Of a stretch of 64,000 bases of DNA, positions 1-9,299 are shown piece by piece. The notes beneath the pieces are model-generated. The model did no database searches, had not been told where the DNA came from, and worked only from the letters and a program-made list of their open reading frames with translations. Position 1 is the stretch's first letter, and each line of letters begins with the position of its first letter. Location of the stretch: the NCBI GenBank assembly GCA_902625715.1, contig CACOCP010000003.1, positions 46,056-110,055 on the forward strand. Direction: 5' to 3'. The stretch comes from an uncultured Pelagibacteraceae bacterium (lineage in GTDB: Bacteria; Pseudomonadota; Alphaproteobacteria; Pelagibacterales; Pelagibacteraceae). The translations under genes and the position numbers were made by a program.

Positions 1-150
1 TGATTTAATAATGGAGTCCCCAATGGTCGAATATTCACCACTTAATGGTACCACAAGACCAATTTTAATTTTGCCCTCTGCAAATATTTTACTTGAAGGC
101 AATAAGCATATTAAGATTAATACTAATATTTTTTTAAATAAAGATTTCAT
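1..150 (-). CDS. Periplasmic binding-protein-like / LpoA-like protein, N-terminal fragment
   Basis: Only the first 50 codons are inside the window; the gene leaves it at base 1. The translated start (MKSLFKKILVLILICLLPSS...) is a clear signal peptide ending near FAEG. It is followed by KIKIGLVVPLSGEYSTIG, which matches the opening strand of type 1 periplasmic binding folds (Peripla_BP_6, Leu/Ile/Val-binding type). In proteobacteria a protein of this fold, the penicillin-binding-protein activator LpoA, is commonly encoded next to rsmI, and here the gene is divergent from rsmI with only 28 bases between the two starts. An amino-acid ABC transporter binding protein remains possible. The fold is fairly secure; the exact role is inferred from the neighbour. 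Confidence 0.6.
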   Translation of the reverse strand, partial: MKSLFKKILVLILICLLPSSKIFAEGKIKIGLVVPLSGEYSTIGDSIIKS

Positions 151-178
151 TTAATTATTAATAATATAATTTTAAATT

Positions 179-1039
179 ATGCATCATGATAAAATCTTAA
201 ATAATCTTAAACCTGGGCTATATTGTGTTGCTACACCTATTGGAAATCTTGGGGATATTACTTTAAGAGCTTTAGAAGCACTTGAAAAATGCGATCTAAT
301 TTTGTGTGAAGACACAAGAGTTTCAAAAAAATTGTTAAATCATTTTAAAATAAAAAAACATCTTATTTCTTACCATAAATTCAATGAGAGACAAAAAATT
401 GAAGAAATAATAGAAATGCTCAAACAAGACAAAATTATTTGTTTGATATCTGACGCTGGAACCCCGACTATATCAGACCCAGGACAATTACTTATTAAAA
501 AATGTATTGAGCATTCAATCGATATCTTTCCCGTACCTGGTGCATCGTCAGTTAGTGCAGGTATTTCTATAAGTGGATTTTCAGATAGATATTTATTTCT
601 CGGTTTTTTACCTGAAAAAAAAAAAGACCTTAATTTAAATCTTGAAAAAGCATCAAGTTTTGGATGTACAGTTGTATTTTTTATATCACCAAACAAATTC
701 TATAAAATTATTAATGATTTAAAACTTCATTTTCCAAAAAGAGATATATTAATTTGTAGAGAAATTACCAAGTTTCATGAGGAGTATATAAGAATTACTT
801 CCGATAAATTGGATAATTTGAGCATATCTAAAAAAGGAGAAGTAACAGTAATAATTTCTGAGAATAAAAATATTCAAAAAAAGTTAATTGAATTAGAAGA
901 ATCAGATAAAAAAGACATTAAAAAATTATTAAAAACCAATACAATTAAAAATGTAGTGAAAGTAATTTGTGGTAAAAAAAACTTTCAAAAAAAAGTTATA
1001 TATAATTACTGCTTAAAAATTAAGAATGAAAAAAAATAA
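179..1039 (+). CDS. rsmI: 16S rRNA (cytidine-1402-2'-O)-methyltransferase RsmI
   Basis: RsmI uses SAM to methylate the ribose of C1402 in the 16S rRNA decoding centre. The 286-residue length is normal for the family. The tetrapyrrole-methylase-type fold shows its marker motifs: ATPIGNLGDITLRAL near residue 18, EDTRVS near 44, SDAGTPTISDPG near 91 and VPGASSV near 119. The C-terminal tail is very lysine rich, as elsewhere in this genome. The ATG at 179 has no Shine-Dalgarno, but a TATAAT hexamer lies at 165-170, so the transcript may be leaderless. The 3' end overlaps the BON lipoprotein gene by 14 bases, so the two are probably co-transcribed. An RsmI next to an LpoA-like gene and a BON lipoprotein is a common proteobacterial arrangement. 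Confidence 0.95.
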   Translation: MHHDKILNNLKPGLYCVATPIGNLGDITLRALEALEKCDLILCEDTRVSKKLLNHFKIKKHLISYHKFNERQKIEEIIEMLKQDKIICLISDAGTPTISDPGQLLIKKCIEHSIDIFPVPGASSVSAGISISGFSDRYLFLGFLPEKKKDLNLNLEKASSFGCTVVFFISPNKFYKIINDLKLHFPKRDILICREITKFHEEYIRITSDKLDNLSISKKGEVTVIISENKNIQKKLIELEESDKKDIKKLLKTNTIKNVVKVICGKKNFQKKVIYNYCLKIKNEKK

Positions 1040-1622
1040 ACTTTGCCTTTTTTTTATATTATTAATAGTTTTAAACGGATGTGTGGGTGCTTCATCAACT
1101 GGAGTTCTTGGTACTGGAGTATCAATTGCATTAGATCCAAGAACCATAGGAACTCAGATAGATGACAATATAATGCAGAAAAATTTGAGTGCTAAAATTA
1201 TAAATATGGATGGAAAGTATTTTTTATCTGTTAAACCAAAAGTTATAGATGGAAGAATTTTTATAACTGGTAAGGTCGAAACAATTGAGGAAAAATTAAA
1301 AATAACAAAATTAGCTTGGGAAATAAAAGGTGCAAGATCAGTCAAAAATGATCTTAAGATTAAAGAGAAGTTTAATTTTCAACAATCAGCAAAAGATCTT
1401 TTGATTACTTCGCAATTACGTACAGCCATGATCGCTAGTAAAAAAATAAAATCTTCTAATTATAATTTAGATACTCATAAAAAAAAAATTTATATTTATG
1501 GCATTGCTGAAACTGAAGATGAAAGAGCGGAAGTTATTAATGAAGCAAAACAAATTCTCGATGTCGAAGATGTTATTTCAAGTATATTGCTTGTAGAAGA
1601 TCTTAGAATTGTTAAAAACTAA
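1026..1622 (+). CDS. BON-domain outer-membrane lipoprotein (DolP/YraP-like)
   Basis: A 198-residue predicted lipoprotein. The N-terminus is a lipoprotein signal ending in the lipobox LNGC, with Cys19 as the likely lipidation site. Two BON-type repeats follow, roughly residues 50-115 (KPKVIDGRIFITGKVET) and 125-195 (KKKIYIYGIAETEDERAEVI), the dual-BON layout of E. coli DolP, which binds anionic phospholipids and supports outer-membrane integrity. The start overlaps rsmI by 14 bases. The stop overlaps the convergent malic enzyme gene by 4 bases. The rsmI/DolP association also occurs in gammaproteobacteria, which supports the assignment. DolP function in this organism is inferred. Confidence 0.85.
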   Translation: MKKNKLCLFFILLIVLNGCVGASSTGVLGTGVSIALDPRTIGTQIDDNIMQKNLSAKIINMDGKYFLSVKPKVIDGRIFITGKVETIEEKLKITKLAWEIKGARSVKNDLKIKEKFNFQQSAKDLLITSQLRTAMIASKKIKSSNYNLDTHKKKIYIYGIAETEDERAEVINEAKQILDVEDVISSILLVEDLRIVKN

Positions 1623-3907
1623 TTTGGTTTTTTATAATTAATTACTCCTGCAGAATATGCTGCAACAGAAGCTAAATTTAATATATCAGAAGTAGAGGAT
1701 CTTAGTGGAGCAATTTCAATTGGTTGTCCCAAACCAATTAACAAAGGACCAATCACCTTAGCTCCACCCAAAGACTTCATCATTTTATGAGAAATAGTTG
1801 CACTATGTTGTCCTGGCATAATTAATATATTCGCTTTACCAACAATTTCTGAAAAAGGATAAAGATCTGCATACTCATTATTTAAAGCTACATCTGGCTG
1901 CATGTCTCCATCAAATTTAAAATCAACTTCTTTATTTTTTAAAATTTCAACAGCATCTCTAATGTGTTTTGTTCTGCTAGTTAATGGTTGTCCAAAAGTT
2001 GAATGAGAGAGGAAGGCAACTTTAGGATCGAAACCAAAAAGTCTTACTACCCTTGCAGCTGAAATCGCTATTTCAGCTAATTGTTCTGACGTTGGATATT
2101 CATGTACGCTAGTATCTCCAATAAATACAGTTTTCCCTTTATTTACAACCATATTTAAACCAAACATTATTTCACCAGGCCTTGGTTCAACAACTTTTTT
2201 AATCTTTTGTAGAGACTGGGCATATCTTCTTGTATTTCCAGTCACCATTGCATCTGCATCTCCACATGCCACCATACAAGAGCCCCATATAACTCTGTCG
2301 TTTCTTACCATTCGATCACAATCTCTCTCTAATAAGCCTTCTTCTCTTTGCAATTTTTTAAATAGAAAGTTTAAATATTTTTCTCTTTTCTCTTTGTTAG
2401 TTGAATTCACAATCTCGATATCAAAATTTTCTCCGTATCCAATTTCTTTTAACCTTTCTTTGACAACTTTTTCTTTTGCAACAATAATAGGTGTTCCAAG
2501 ATTACTATTTTTAAAAGCTATTGCAGCTTTAAGTGTATTTTCATCTTCCCCATCTGCAAAAACAACTCTTTTTTTATTTTTTTTAATTTTCGAATTTATT
2601 CCTTGCATAATAGTTACTGATGGATCTAACCTTTGTTTAAGTTGCTCAGAATATATATCAAAATTATCAATATTCTTCCTAGCCACCCCACTTGACATTG
2701 CAGCTTTTGCTACTGCAACTGGAATTACACTAATTAACCTTGGATCAAATGTAGAGGGAATAATGTATTCTTTTCCATAAGTAGGTGTCTCACCTCCCAT
2801 CGCAGCAGCCACTTCCTCAGGAACAATTTCTCTTGCAAGTTTTGCAATAGCATCAGCTGCAGCAGTTTTCATTTCCTCATTGATTGTTTTCGCTCGTACA
2901 TCTAATGCCCCTCTAAATATATACGGGAAACCAATTAAGTTATTCACTTGGTTGGGATAATCTGATCTACCTGTAGCAATAATTGCATCATTTCTAACTT
3001 CTTCCACTTGTTCTGGAGTAATTTCTGGATCTGGGTTAGCGCATGCAAAAATTATCGGGTTTTTTGCCATTTTTTTAACCATCTCTTTTTTAAGAGCTCC
3101 TGCAGCAGATAATCCTAAAAAAACATCAGCACCATCTATAGCGTCAGACAATGTCCTATTTTTTGTATCAACTGCATAAGCTGATTTCCATTGATTTAGA
3201 TTATCTCTTCCCCTGTAAATCACTCCTTTTCTATCTAACATAGTAATATTTTTTTTAGGAACACCTGAGCTTTTAAATAAATTAGCACAAGCCATAGCTG
3301 CAGCACCAGCTCCATTGATTACAATTTCAATTTTTTTTAAATTCTTTTTTGCAATGTCTACTGCATTTATTAGTGCTGCAGTTGTAATAATTGCAGTGCC
3401 ATGTTGATCATCATGAAAAACAGGAATATCTAAAATTTCTTTTAGTTTTTCTTCTATGATGAAGCAGTCAGGAGCAGCGATATCTTCTAAGTTAATACCT
3501 CCAAAACTTTTTGCAAAATTCTTAATTGAATTTATAATTTCGCCAGTATCGTTTGAGTCTATTTCTAAATCAATAGAATCAATATCCGCAAATCTTTTAA
3601 ATAAAACTGCTTTTCCTTCCATTACAGGTTTAGAGGCAACAGCTCCCAAATTACCAAGACCAAGAATTGCAGATCCATTACTAATTACTGCAACCAAATT
3701 ACCTTTTGTTGTATATTCATAAGCAAGATCAGGATTTTCCGCTATAGCTTTAACTGGAGCAGCAACACCTGGAGAATAAGCTAGAGCTAGATCTCTTTTA
3801 GTAGTCATCGGTTTTGATGAATTTATTTCAATTTTTCCCGATTTCTCGTTCGTATGAAAATCAAGAGCTTCTTTATCAGAATAATGTTCTACTTTTCCTT
3901 TTTTCAT
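1619..3907 (-). CDS. maeB: NADP-dependent malic enzyme with C-terminal phosphotransacetylase-like domain (MaeB type)
   Basis: Decarboxylates malate to pyruvate with reduction of NAD(P), linking the TCA cycle to pyruvate and acetyl-CoA. The 762-residue length is typical of the proteobacterial hybrid form: an N-terminal malic domain (TKRDLALAYSPGVAAP near residue 37, DDQHGTAI near 166), a Rossmann NAD-binding domain to about residue 420, and a phosphate acetyl/butyryl-transferase-like domain from about 430 to the end (KRVVFADGEDENTLKAA; GQHSATISHK). In this class the C-terminal domain is generally regarded as regulatory, binding acetyl-CoA, rather than an active phosphotransacetylase. It converges with the BON lipoprotein gene and stands alone on the minus strand; murJ is divergent with a 50-base gap. 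Confidence 0.95.
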   Translation of the reverse strand: MKKGKVEHYSDKEALDFHTNEKSGKIEINSSKPMTTKRDLALAYSPGVAAPVKAIAENPDLAYEYTTKGNLVAVISNGSAILGLGNLGAVASKPVMEGKAVLFKRFADIDSIDLEIDSNDTGEIINSIKNFAKSFGGINLEDIAAPDCFIIEEKLKEILDIPVFHDDQHGTAIITTAALINAVDIAKKNLKKIEIVINGAGAAAMACANLFKSSGVPKKNITMLDRKGVIYRGRDNLNQWKSAYAVDTKNRTLSDAIDGADVFLGLSAAGALKKEMVKKMAKNPIIFACANPDPEITPEQVEEVRNDAIIATGRSDYPNQVNNLIGFPYIFRGALDVRAKTINEEMKTAAADAIAKLAREIVPEEVAAAMGGETPTYGKEYIIPSTFDPRLISVIPVAVAKAAMSSGVARKNIDNFDIYSEQLKQRLDPSVTIMQGINSKIKKNKKRVVFADGEDENTLKAAIAFKNSNLGTPIIVAKEKVVKERLKEIGYGENFDIEIVNSTNKEKREKYLNFLFKKLQREEGLLERDCDRMVRNDRVIWGSCMVACGDADAMVTGNTRRYAQSLQKIKKVVEPRPGEIMFGLNMVVNKGKTVFIGDTSVHEYPTSEQLAEIAISAARVVRLFGFDPKVAFLSHSTFGQPLTSRTKHIRDAVEILKNKEVDFKFDGDMQPDVALNNEYADLYPFSEIVGKANILIMPGQHSATISHKMMKSLGGAKVIGPLLIGLGQPIEIAPLRSSTSDILNLASVAAYSAGVINYKKPN

Positions 3908-3957
3908 TTTGGATATTTAAATATACAATTAGATCTAAATTAAGACTAATATGATTT

Positions 3958-5487
3958 ATGAACATAATTAAGTCAACTGGCACCTTTAGTTTTTTTGTTT
4001 TGATAAGCAGAATACTTGGTTATGTTAGGGATTTTTTTATCGCTCTCTATTTAGGTTCTGGGCCAATAGCAGATGCTTTTTTTGTAGCATTTAGAGTACC
4101 CAACACATTTAGAAGGTTATTTTCTGAGGGAACCTTCAACGCTGCTTTTGTTCCATCTTATTCTAGCGAACTTATCAAAGGCAAGGATAAAGCCAAAGAG
4201 TTTGCTAATTCAGTTTTTAATTTGTTAGTTTTCTTTCTTTTGGTCACTACCATTTTAATTGAAATTTTTATGCCAGAATTTGTAAAAATTATAGCTCCTG
4301 GTTTTAGTGATGATAAAGAAAAAATGCAATTAGCTATAAATTTAACAAGGCTTACTTTTCCTTTTTTACTTTTTATTTGCCTTGCCTCTTTTTTATCTGC
4401 GATTTTAAACTCTCACAACAAATTTGCAGCTGCAGCAGCTGCGCCAATAATTCTAAATATTTTATTAATTGTTTGTTTAATCTTTGCAAATAATTTTGGA
4501 GATACGTTAGTTTATTATCTATCATACACAGTATCTGTTGCAGGATTAATACAGTTTATATTTCTTATTTTTTTTGTAAGAAAATTTTATTTACCCAATT
4601 TCAATTTAAAAATTAAATTAAATGATAATATAAAATTATTCTTTAAAAAGCTTTTGCCAAGCATTTTTGCTTCAGGTGTCACTCAAATAAATATTTTAGT
4701 TGGTACTATTATTGCTTCATTTCAAGCAAGTGCAGTGTCTTATTTATATTATGCAGATAGAATTTATCAGATAAATCTTGCAATAGCAGGTATAGCAATA
4801 GGTACAGTCATACTTCCAAATTTAAGTAAATATGTTCAAACAAAAGATGAATTAAAAATTTCAGAAATACAAAATAAAGCTTTAGAATTAAGCTTATTTC
4901 TAAGTTTGCCTGCTTCACTAGCTTTGATTGTTGCGTCAGAGGAAATAACTTCCTCGTTATTTGGATACGGATCATTTGATATTGAAAGTGTAAAAAATTC
5001 AGCTAAAGCGTTATTTTATTTTTCCCTTGGTTTACCCGCATTTTCATTGATAAAGATATTTTCCAGTTTTTTGTTTGCCAGAAATGACACTAATACTCCT
5101 TTTAAAATATCTGTGTTCTCAGTAGCAGTTAACATTTTTATTAGTGTGATTTTTTTTAACAAAATTGGATTTATAATTATTCCAATTGCAACAACAATAT
5201 CTTCATGGTTAAATGGTATAATTTTAATGATTATAGTCATTAACAAAAGTTATTTTAACTTTTCAAGTAATTTTCATTTTTCAATGCTAAAAATACTTTT
5301 CTCAAATTTTATTATTTTGAGTATATTTATATATTTAATCAAATTTTTTTCTGAATATCTGGCTTATGAGAATAAGTATAAATTTTTATGTATTATTATT
5401 TTAGTAATCACAACGTTTGTGATGTATATTTTAATATCTATTGTCACTAAAGCTTTTAAATTATCAGATATTAAAATAAAACATTAA
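3958..5487 (+). CDS. murJ: Lipid II flippase MurJ
   Basis: An integral membrane protein of 509 residues with about 14 hydrophobic segments throughout. The N-terminus KSTGTFSFFVLISRILGYVRD and the following DAFFVAFRVPNTFRRLFSEGTFNAAFVP region are the signature of MurJ/MviN, the MOP-superfamily flippase that moves lipid II across the inner membrane for peptidoglycan synthesis. Length matches the family. It is followed 4 bases later by trpS, so the two are likely co-transcribed. Start chosen at the ATG 50 bases from the divergent malic enzyme start; no strong Shine-Dalgarno is visible. Confidence 0.95.
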   Translation: MNIIKSTGTFSFFVLISRILGYVRDFFIALYLGSGPIADAFFVAFRVPNTFRRLFSEGTFNAAFVPSYSSELIKGKDKAKEFANSVFNLLVFFLLVTTILIEIFMPEFVKIIAPGFSDDKEKMQLAINLTRLTFPFLLFICLASFLSAILNSHNKFAAAAAAPIILNILLIVCLIFANNFGDTLVYYLSYTVSVAGLIQFIFLIFFVRKFYLPNFNLKIKLNDNIKLFFKKLLPSIFASGVTQINILVGTIIASFQASAVSYLYYADRIYQINLAIAGIAIGTVILPNLSKYVQTKDELKISEIQNKALELSLFLSLPASLALIVASEEITSSLFGYGSFDIESVKNSAKALFYFSLGLPAFSLIKIFSSFLFARNDTNTPFKISVFSVAVNIFISVIFFNKIGFIIIPIATTISSWLNGIILMIIVINKSYFNFSSNFHFSMLKILFSNFIILSIFIYLIKFFSEYLAYENKYKFLCIIILVITTFVMYILISIVTKAFKLSDIKIKH

Positions 5488-5491
5488 ATTT

Positions 5492-6493
5492 ATGGCAAAA
5501 AAAATTTTTTCAGGAGTCCAACCAACAGGAAATCTACACTTAGGAAATTATTTAGGAGCAATAAAAAATTTTGTAGAATTGCAGAATGAAAAAGATAATA
5601 ATTGCATATACTGTGTTGTTGACTTGCACGCAATTACTTTAAAACAGGATCCAAAAGAACTTAAAAACAATATTAGAGAAACTGCTGCAACGTTTATTGC
5701 AAGTGGACTTAATCCAAACAAAAGTATTTTGTTCAATCAATCATTGGTTCCCGCGCACTCTGAGGGTGCTTGGATATTGAGTTGTATTGGCAGGATGGGT
5801 TGGCTTAATAGGATGACACAATTTAAGGAAAAAGCAGGTAAAGATAAAGAGAAAGCTAGCGTTGGCCTTTACATTTATCCAATTCTTATGGCTGCAGATA
5901 TTATGTTGTATGATGCAACACATGTTCCAGTTGGCGATGATCAGAAGCAACACTTGGAACTATGTCGTGATATTGCTCAAAAATTTAATAATGATTATCA
6001 TGTTGAGGATTTCCTAGTTGCTCCTGAACCATTAATACAAAAACAATTTTCCAGAATTATGAGCTTAAAGGATGGTTCCAAAAAAATGAGCAAATCAGAA
6101 GTCTCAGATTTAAGTAGAATAAACTTAAAAGACAGTAAAGATTCAATAATTAATAAAATTAAAAAAGCAAAAACAGATCCATATCCCATCCCAAATATTA
6201 TTGAAGAATTAAAAAACAGACCTGAGGCAGAAAATTTACTTGGAATATATTCAAGTTTAAAAAAACAAAATATTAACACTACTTTGAAGGAGTTTGGTGG
6301 CAAAAATTTCTCTGAGTTTAAAACAAATCTTTCTGAACAATTAATTGATAAAATTTCTCCAATAACAAATGAAATAAATAAATTATTAAATAATTCTGAT
6401 TATCTAGACAAAATTTTATTAGCAGGAGCAGAAAAAGCAAATGATATGGCTGAAAATAAAGTTAGAGAAATCAAGAAAATAATCGGTTTTTAA
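5492..6493 (+). CDS. trpS: Tryptophanyl-tRNA synthetase
   Basis: Class I aminoacyl-tRNA synthetase that charges tRNA-Trp. The 333-residue length is normal for a bacterial TrpRS. The HIGH-type motif appears as GNLHLGNYLG (residues 13-22) and the KMSKS loop as KKMSKSE near residue 196. The central ADIMLYDATHVPVGDDQKQHLEL segment is characteristic of TrpRS and separates it from TyrRS. It lies 4 bases after murJ, and the nfu gene follows after about 40 bases. Confidence 0.97.
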   Translation: MAKKIFSGVQPTGNLHLGNYLGAIKNFVELQNEKDNNCIYCVVDLHAITLKQDPKELKNNIRETAATFIASGLNPNKSILFNQSLVPAHSEGAWILSCIGRMGWLNRMTQFKEKAGKDKEKASVGLYIYPILMAADIMLYDATHVPVGDDQKQHLELCRDIAQKFNNDYHVEDFLVAPEPLIQKQFSRIMSLKDGSKKMSKSEVSDLSRINLKDSKDSIINKIKKAKTDPYPIPNIIEELKNRPEAENLLGIYSSLKKQNINTTLKEFGGKNFSEFKTNLSEQLIDKISPITNEINKLLNNSDYLDKILLAGAEKANDMAENKVREIKKIIGF

Positions 6494-6530
6494 CTATTTA
6501 AAATGTTTTTTTAGTTATTATATTAAAGAA

Positions 6531-7073
6531 ATGTTTGTACAAACTCAAAAAACACCCAACCCTAACTCACTGAAGTTCATACCAGGACGTCCGGTTTCAA
6601 ATAATGGACCTTTAGAGATAGTTAATAAAGAAGATACAAAAAATACCTTGTTAAGAAATATTCTTTCCATAAATGGTGTAACTGGTATTTTTTTAGGTGA
6701 AGATTTTTTATCAGTAAACAAGATAGATAAAAATAATTGGGATGATATACAGCATATTATTATATCTTACATAAATGAGTATTATGCTGAAGGAAACAAG
6801 TGTATAATTGATAAATTAGGCCATAATGAGAATGATGAAAGTTTAAATGAAATTGAAAAAAAAATAATTCATATTTTAGAAACAAAAGTTAGACCTGCAG
6901 TTGCAAAAGATGGTGGAGATATAAAATTCAAAGAGTTTGTGGATGGTAAGGTCAAGGTTGAATTACAAGGAAGTTGTTCAGGCTGCCCATCTTCAACTAT
7001 GACGTTAAAACAAGGAGTTCAAAATTTACTCACACATTATATTCCTGAAGTTAAAGAAGTTTTAGCAGTTTAA
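6531..7073 (+). CDS. NifU-family Fe-S scaffold/carrier protein (Nfu)
   Basis: A 180-residue protein with an N-terminal Nfu_N domain (MFVQTQKTPNPNSLKFIPG, about residues 1-87) and a C-terminal NifU-like domain (about 105-178) carrying the CSGCPSS motif near residue 147. The two cysteines bridge a [4Fe-4S] cluster between monomers, which is delivered to client proteins. This domain order is the mitochondrial/alphaproteobacterial Nfu form, distinct from gammaproteobacterial NfuA, whose N-terminal domain is A-type-like. It follows trpS on the same strand and precedes the glucosaminidase gene. MiaB, encoded about 3 kb downstream, is a plausible client; that link is inference. Confidence 0.92.
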   Translation: MFVQTQKTPNPNSLKFIPGRPVSNNGPLEIVNKEDTKNTLLRNILSINGVTGIFLGEDFLSVNKIDKNNWDDIQHIIISYINEYYAEGNKCIIDKLGHNENDESLNEIEKKIIHILETKVRPAVAKDGGDIKFKEFVDGKVKVELQGSCSGCPSSTMTLKQGVQNLLTHYIPEVKEVLAV

Positions 7074-7112
7074 AATAATAATTTAATTTTATATAATCAT
7101 TATACTTATTTT

Positions 7113-8252
7113 ATGCCTAAAAAAAATAGAAATGAGTTATTTTTCATAAAACCAAACTCAATTAAATTTAAAAGTCTCAAAAAGAATAATAAAAAAAATT
7201 TTCTTAAAAAAGATTACAAGAGTTTATCTAAGTTTTCTTTAGCAAGTGCCATTATTATTTTGATTTTTTCTGGTTTACCTGTGATGACTAATTTTATCAG
7301 TGAAAACCTCAGAGCCAATATAGAGGTATCGAATATATCAAAAAAAAATTTTGATTTAACACTTAATAATAAAGAAATATTTAAAAACGAAAACGTTGAT
7401 GATGAAACAAACTTGGAAAACGTATTTGACGACATAGACGTATTTAATTCTGATGATAACAACTCAAATACCTCAAGATTAAGCGCGTCTACTATCGAGC
7501 AATTATTTGAGGACACAAAGTACAACCTTCAAAAAGTTAAAGAAACAAAGCTAGTAAACATTGGAAATTCTATTGATCATTTACCCAAAGAAATGAAAAA
7601 AATAGAAAACACAAAAAAGAGAAAAAATCTATTTATACAAATTGTGCTTCCTTTAATAATTGAGGAGAATACAAAAATTCGTTTAGATAGGAAAAAGCTT
7701 TTCGCTATCTTAAATAAAAACAATAATTCAAAAACAGAGAAAGAGTGGCTATCTAAAAAATTTAAGCAATATGGTGTCAAAAGTAATGATTTTTCAACAT
7801 TAAAAATTAGAATGGATGTAATCCCAGCATCTTTAGCAATTGCTCAAGCAGCAAAAGAGACTGGGTGGGGTACATCAAGATTTGCACAAGAGGGAAATGC
7901 ACTTTTTGGACAATGGACTTGGTCTGGTGAAGGTATTAAGCCGGCTGGAGCAGATGGAGATTCAAAACATAAGGTTGCAAAGTTTAAAGTCTTAAAGGCG
8001 TCTGTTAAGGCGTATCAAAGAAATTTAAATACACATTCGGGATATAGAGAATTCAGACGTGAAAGAGCAATTCAAAGAGATAATCAAGGAAAACTGAACA
8101 GCCTTTTGCTTGTAAATTATTTGGATAAATATGCTGAAACTGGAATTGAATACACAAAAATATTAAAAAAAATTATTGAACAAAATTCTCTTACAGAATT
8201 TGATGATGTTAAAATTCTACCAACAACAAAAAAATTGAAAAACTTAATTTAA
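7113..8252 (+). CDS. Bax-like glucosaminidase-domain protein, membrane anchored
   Basis: A 379-residue protein with a basic cytoplasmic N-terminus, one hydrophobic segment around residues 45-62 (LASAIIILIFSGLPVMTNFI), a long low-complexity Asn/Asp/Lys linker, and a C-terminal glucosaminidase fold (about 230-345). The signature is PASLAIAQAAKETGWGTSRF followed by GNALFGQWTW and VKAYQRNLNTHSGYREFRR, as in E. coli Bax and FlgJ-type peptidoglycan hydrolases. The catalytic Glu would be the E of AKETGWG. It probably trims peptidoglycan at the inner-membrane/periplasm face. The stop overlaps the convergent deacetylase gene by 9 bases. Confidence 0.85.
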   Translation: MPKKNRNELFFIKPNSIKFKSLKKNNKKNFLKKDYKSLSKFSLASAIIILIFSGLPVMTNFISENLRANIEVSNISKKNFDLTLNNKEIFKNENVDDETNLENVFDDIDVFNSDDNNSNTSRLSASTIEQLFEDTKYNLQKVKETKLVNIGNSIDHLPKEMKKIENTKKRKNLFIQIVLPLIIEENTKIRLDRKKLFAILNKNNNSKTEKEWLSKKFKQYGVKSNDFSTLKIRMDVIPASLAIAQAAKETGWGTSRFAQEGNALFGQWTWSGEGIKPAGADGDSKHKVAKFKVLKASVKAYQRNLNTHSGYREFRRERAIQRDNQGKLNSLLLVNYLDKYAETGIEYTKILKKIIEQNSLTEFDDVKILPTTKKLKNLI

Positions 8253-9299
8253 ATCTACTGAAAATTGGCTACCTAACCACCTCCAGCCATCTATGTCGTT
8301 TAAGGAACAATTGATTCTTCCTCTTCTAAAATTAAACTTTTCCCTAAAGGAAATTATAAGTTTGTTCCCTTTTAAATTTATGTTTGAATTATCCCAATAA
8401 CCTCCTTCATCAGAAAAACAATTTATTTGTCCTAAATTTTTTTGGTCTTTAAAAAATTCCAAACTCATCTCAGGAGGATTATTCTTTGTAACTAGTTTAT
8501 CTTCTGGAGAGAGTTTATTGTACTGAAGTGGAAGTAAATTTATTAAAAACTGAAATCTTTTAAGATCGCCGTACTTTTCATTTATTGGGAATCTTGGTAA
8601 TTCATATGGATCTTTATTAAGATCAATGACACCCGAGTGTTGGCCGAATGCAAATTTAAATTTTGATGAAATAAATTTTTTTTGTTTTAAACTATATTCA
8701 CCAAAAGGATATGAAAAAAAAATTGGATTATAATTAAATTGAGCATTAAATATTTCAATAGATTTATTTATATCTGCAGTGTACTTCTCAAAATCAAATT
8801 CTACCATGTATTCATGAGAGTGGGAATGATTTCCTAAATATGCAAAGCTATACGATTCAACTTCCTTTAATTGATCCATAGTCATGTAACCTTTATTTCC
8901 TATAGTTTCAGTGGATGTAAACAAAATAAAAGGAATTTGATTTTCCTTCAAAAAAGGCCAAGCGTTTTTATAGAAAGATAAAAATGCATCATCTATGGTA
9001 ATGAGAATTTTTTTTTTAATTTTCACATTATAAAATTCGTTGTCAAAATCTTTTGGATCAAAAAACTCAAAATTATTATTTTTTATTATTTCCATATGTT
9101 TTTTGAATACAGCCATTTTAATATTAGTTGATGGATACTTATTTTCTTCAAATCTATGGTACATGAGAGATAAAATTCCTTTTTCATCTTTCTCGTATTT
9201 CTTTTCGGTTGCATATAGGTTTGTTTGCAATAGAAATAAACTGATTATGACTAATTTAGTAATTGATGCTGCAAGTGATAAAATTTTTTTTTCAATCAT
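8244..9299 (-). CDS. Secreted polysaccharide deacetylase family protein (NodB-like)
   Basis: About 351 residues with an N-terminal signal peptide ending near NLYA. The NodB-type region includes ILSLMYHRFEE near 43, ITIDDAFLSFY near 100 (motif 1, usually TFDD; here Phe is replaced by Ile), GNHSHSHEYM (metal-binding His motif) and YPFGEY. It most resembles PgaB-type N-deacetylases acting on exported or cell-wall N-acetylated sugars; the substrate is unknown. The last ~110 residues lie outside the NodB fold and are unassigned. The track start is TTG at 9302; I prefer the ATG at 9299. The first ~53 bases are antisense to the start of tsaB. The 3' end overlaps the Bax-like gene. Confidence 0.8.
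   Translation of the reverse strand: MIEKKILSLAASITKLVIISLFLLQTNLYATEKKYEKDEKGILSLMYHRFEENKYPSTNIKMAVFKKHMEIIKNNNFEFFDPKDFDNEFYNVKIKKKILITIDDAFLSFYKNAWPFLKENQIPFILFTSTETIGNKGYMTMDQLKEVESYSFAYLGNHSHSHEYMVEFDFEKYTADINKSIEIFNAQFNYNPIFFSYPFGEYSLKQKKFISSKFKFAFGQHSGVIDLNKDPYELPRFPINEKYGDLKRFQFLINLLPLQYNKLSPEDKLVTKNNPPEMSLEFFKDQKNLGQINCFSDEGGYWDNSNINLKGNKLIISFREKFNFRRGRINCSLNDIDGWRWLGSQFSVDLN

Noticed and set aside
2394-2780. Long opposite-frame ORFs inside maeB, pnp, lysA, gltD and others
   Set aside because: They are shadows of conserved genes with no family features or ribosome-binding sites.
9040-9246. Upstream part of track ORF 9040-9627 as extra TsaB sequence
   Set aside because: It is antisense to the conserved deacetylase coding region; the TsaB N-terminus is clearly at 9247.
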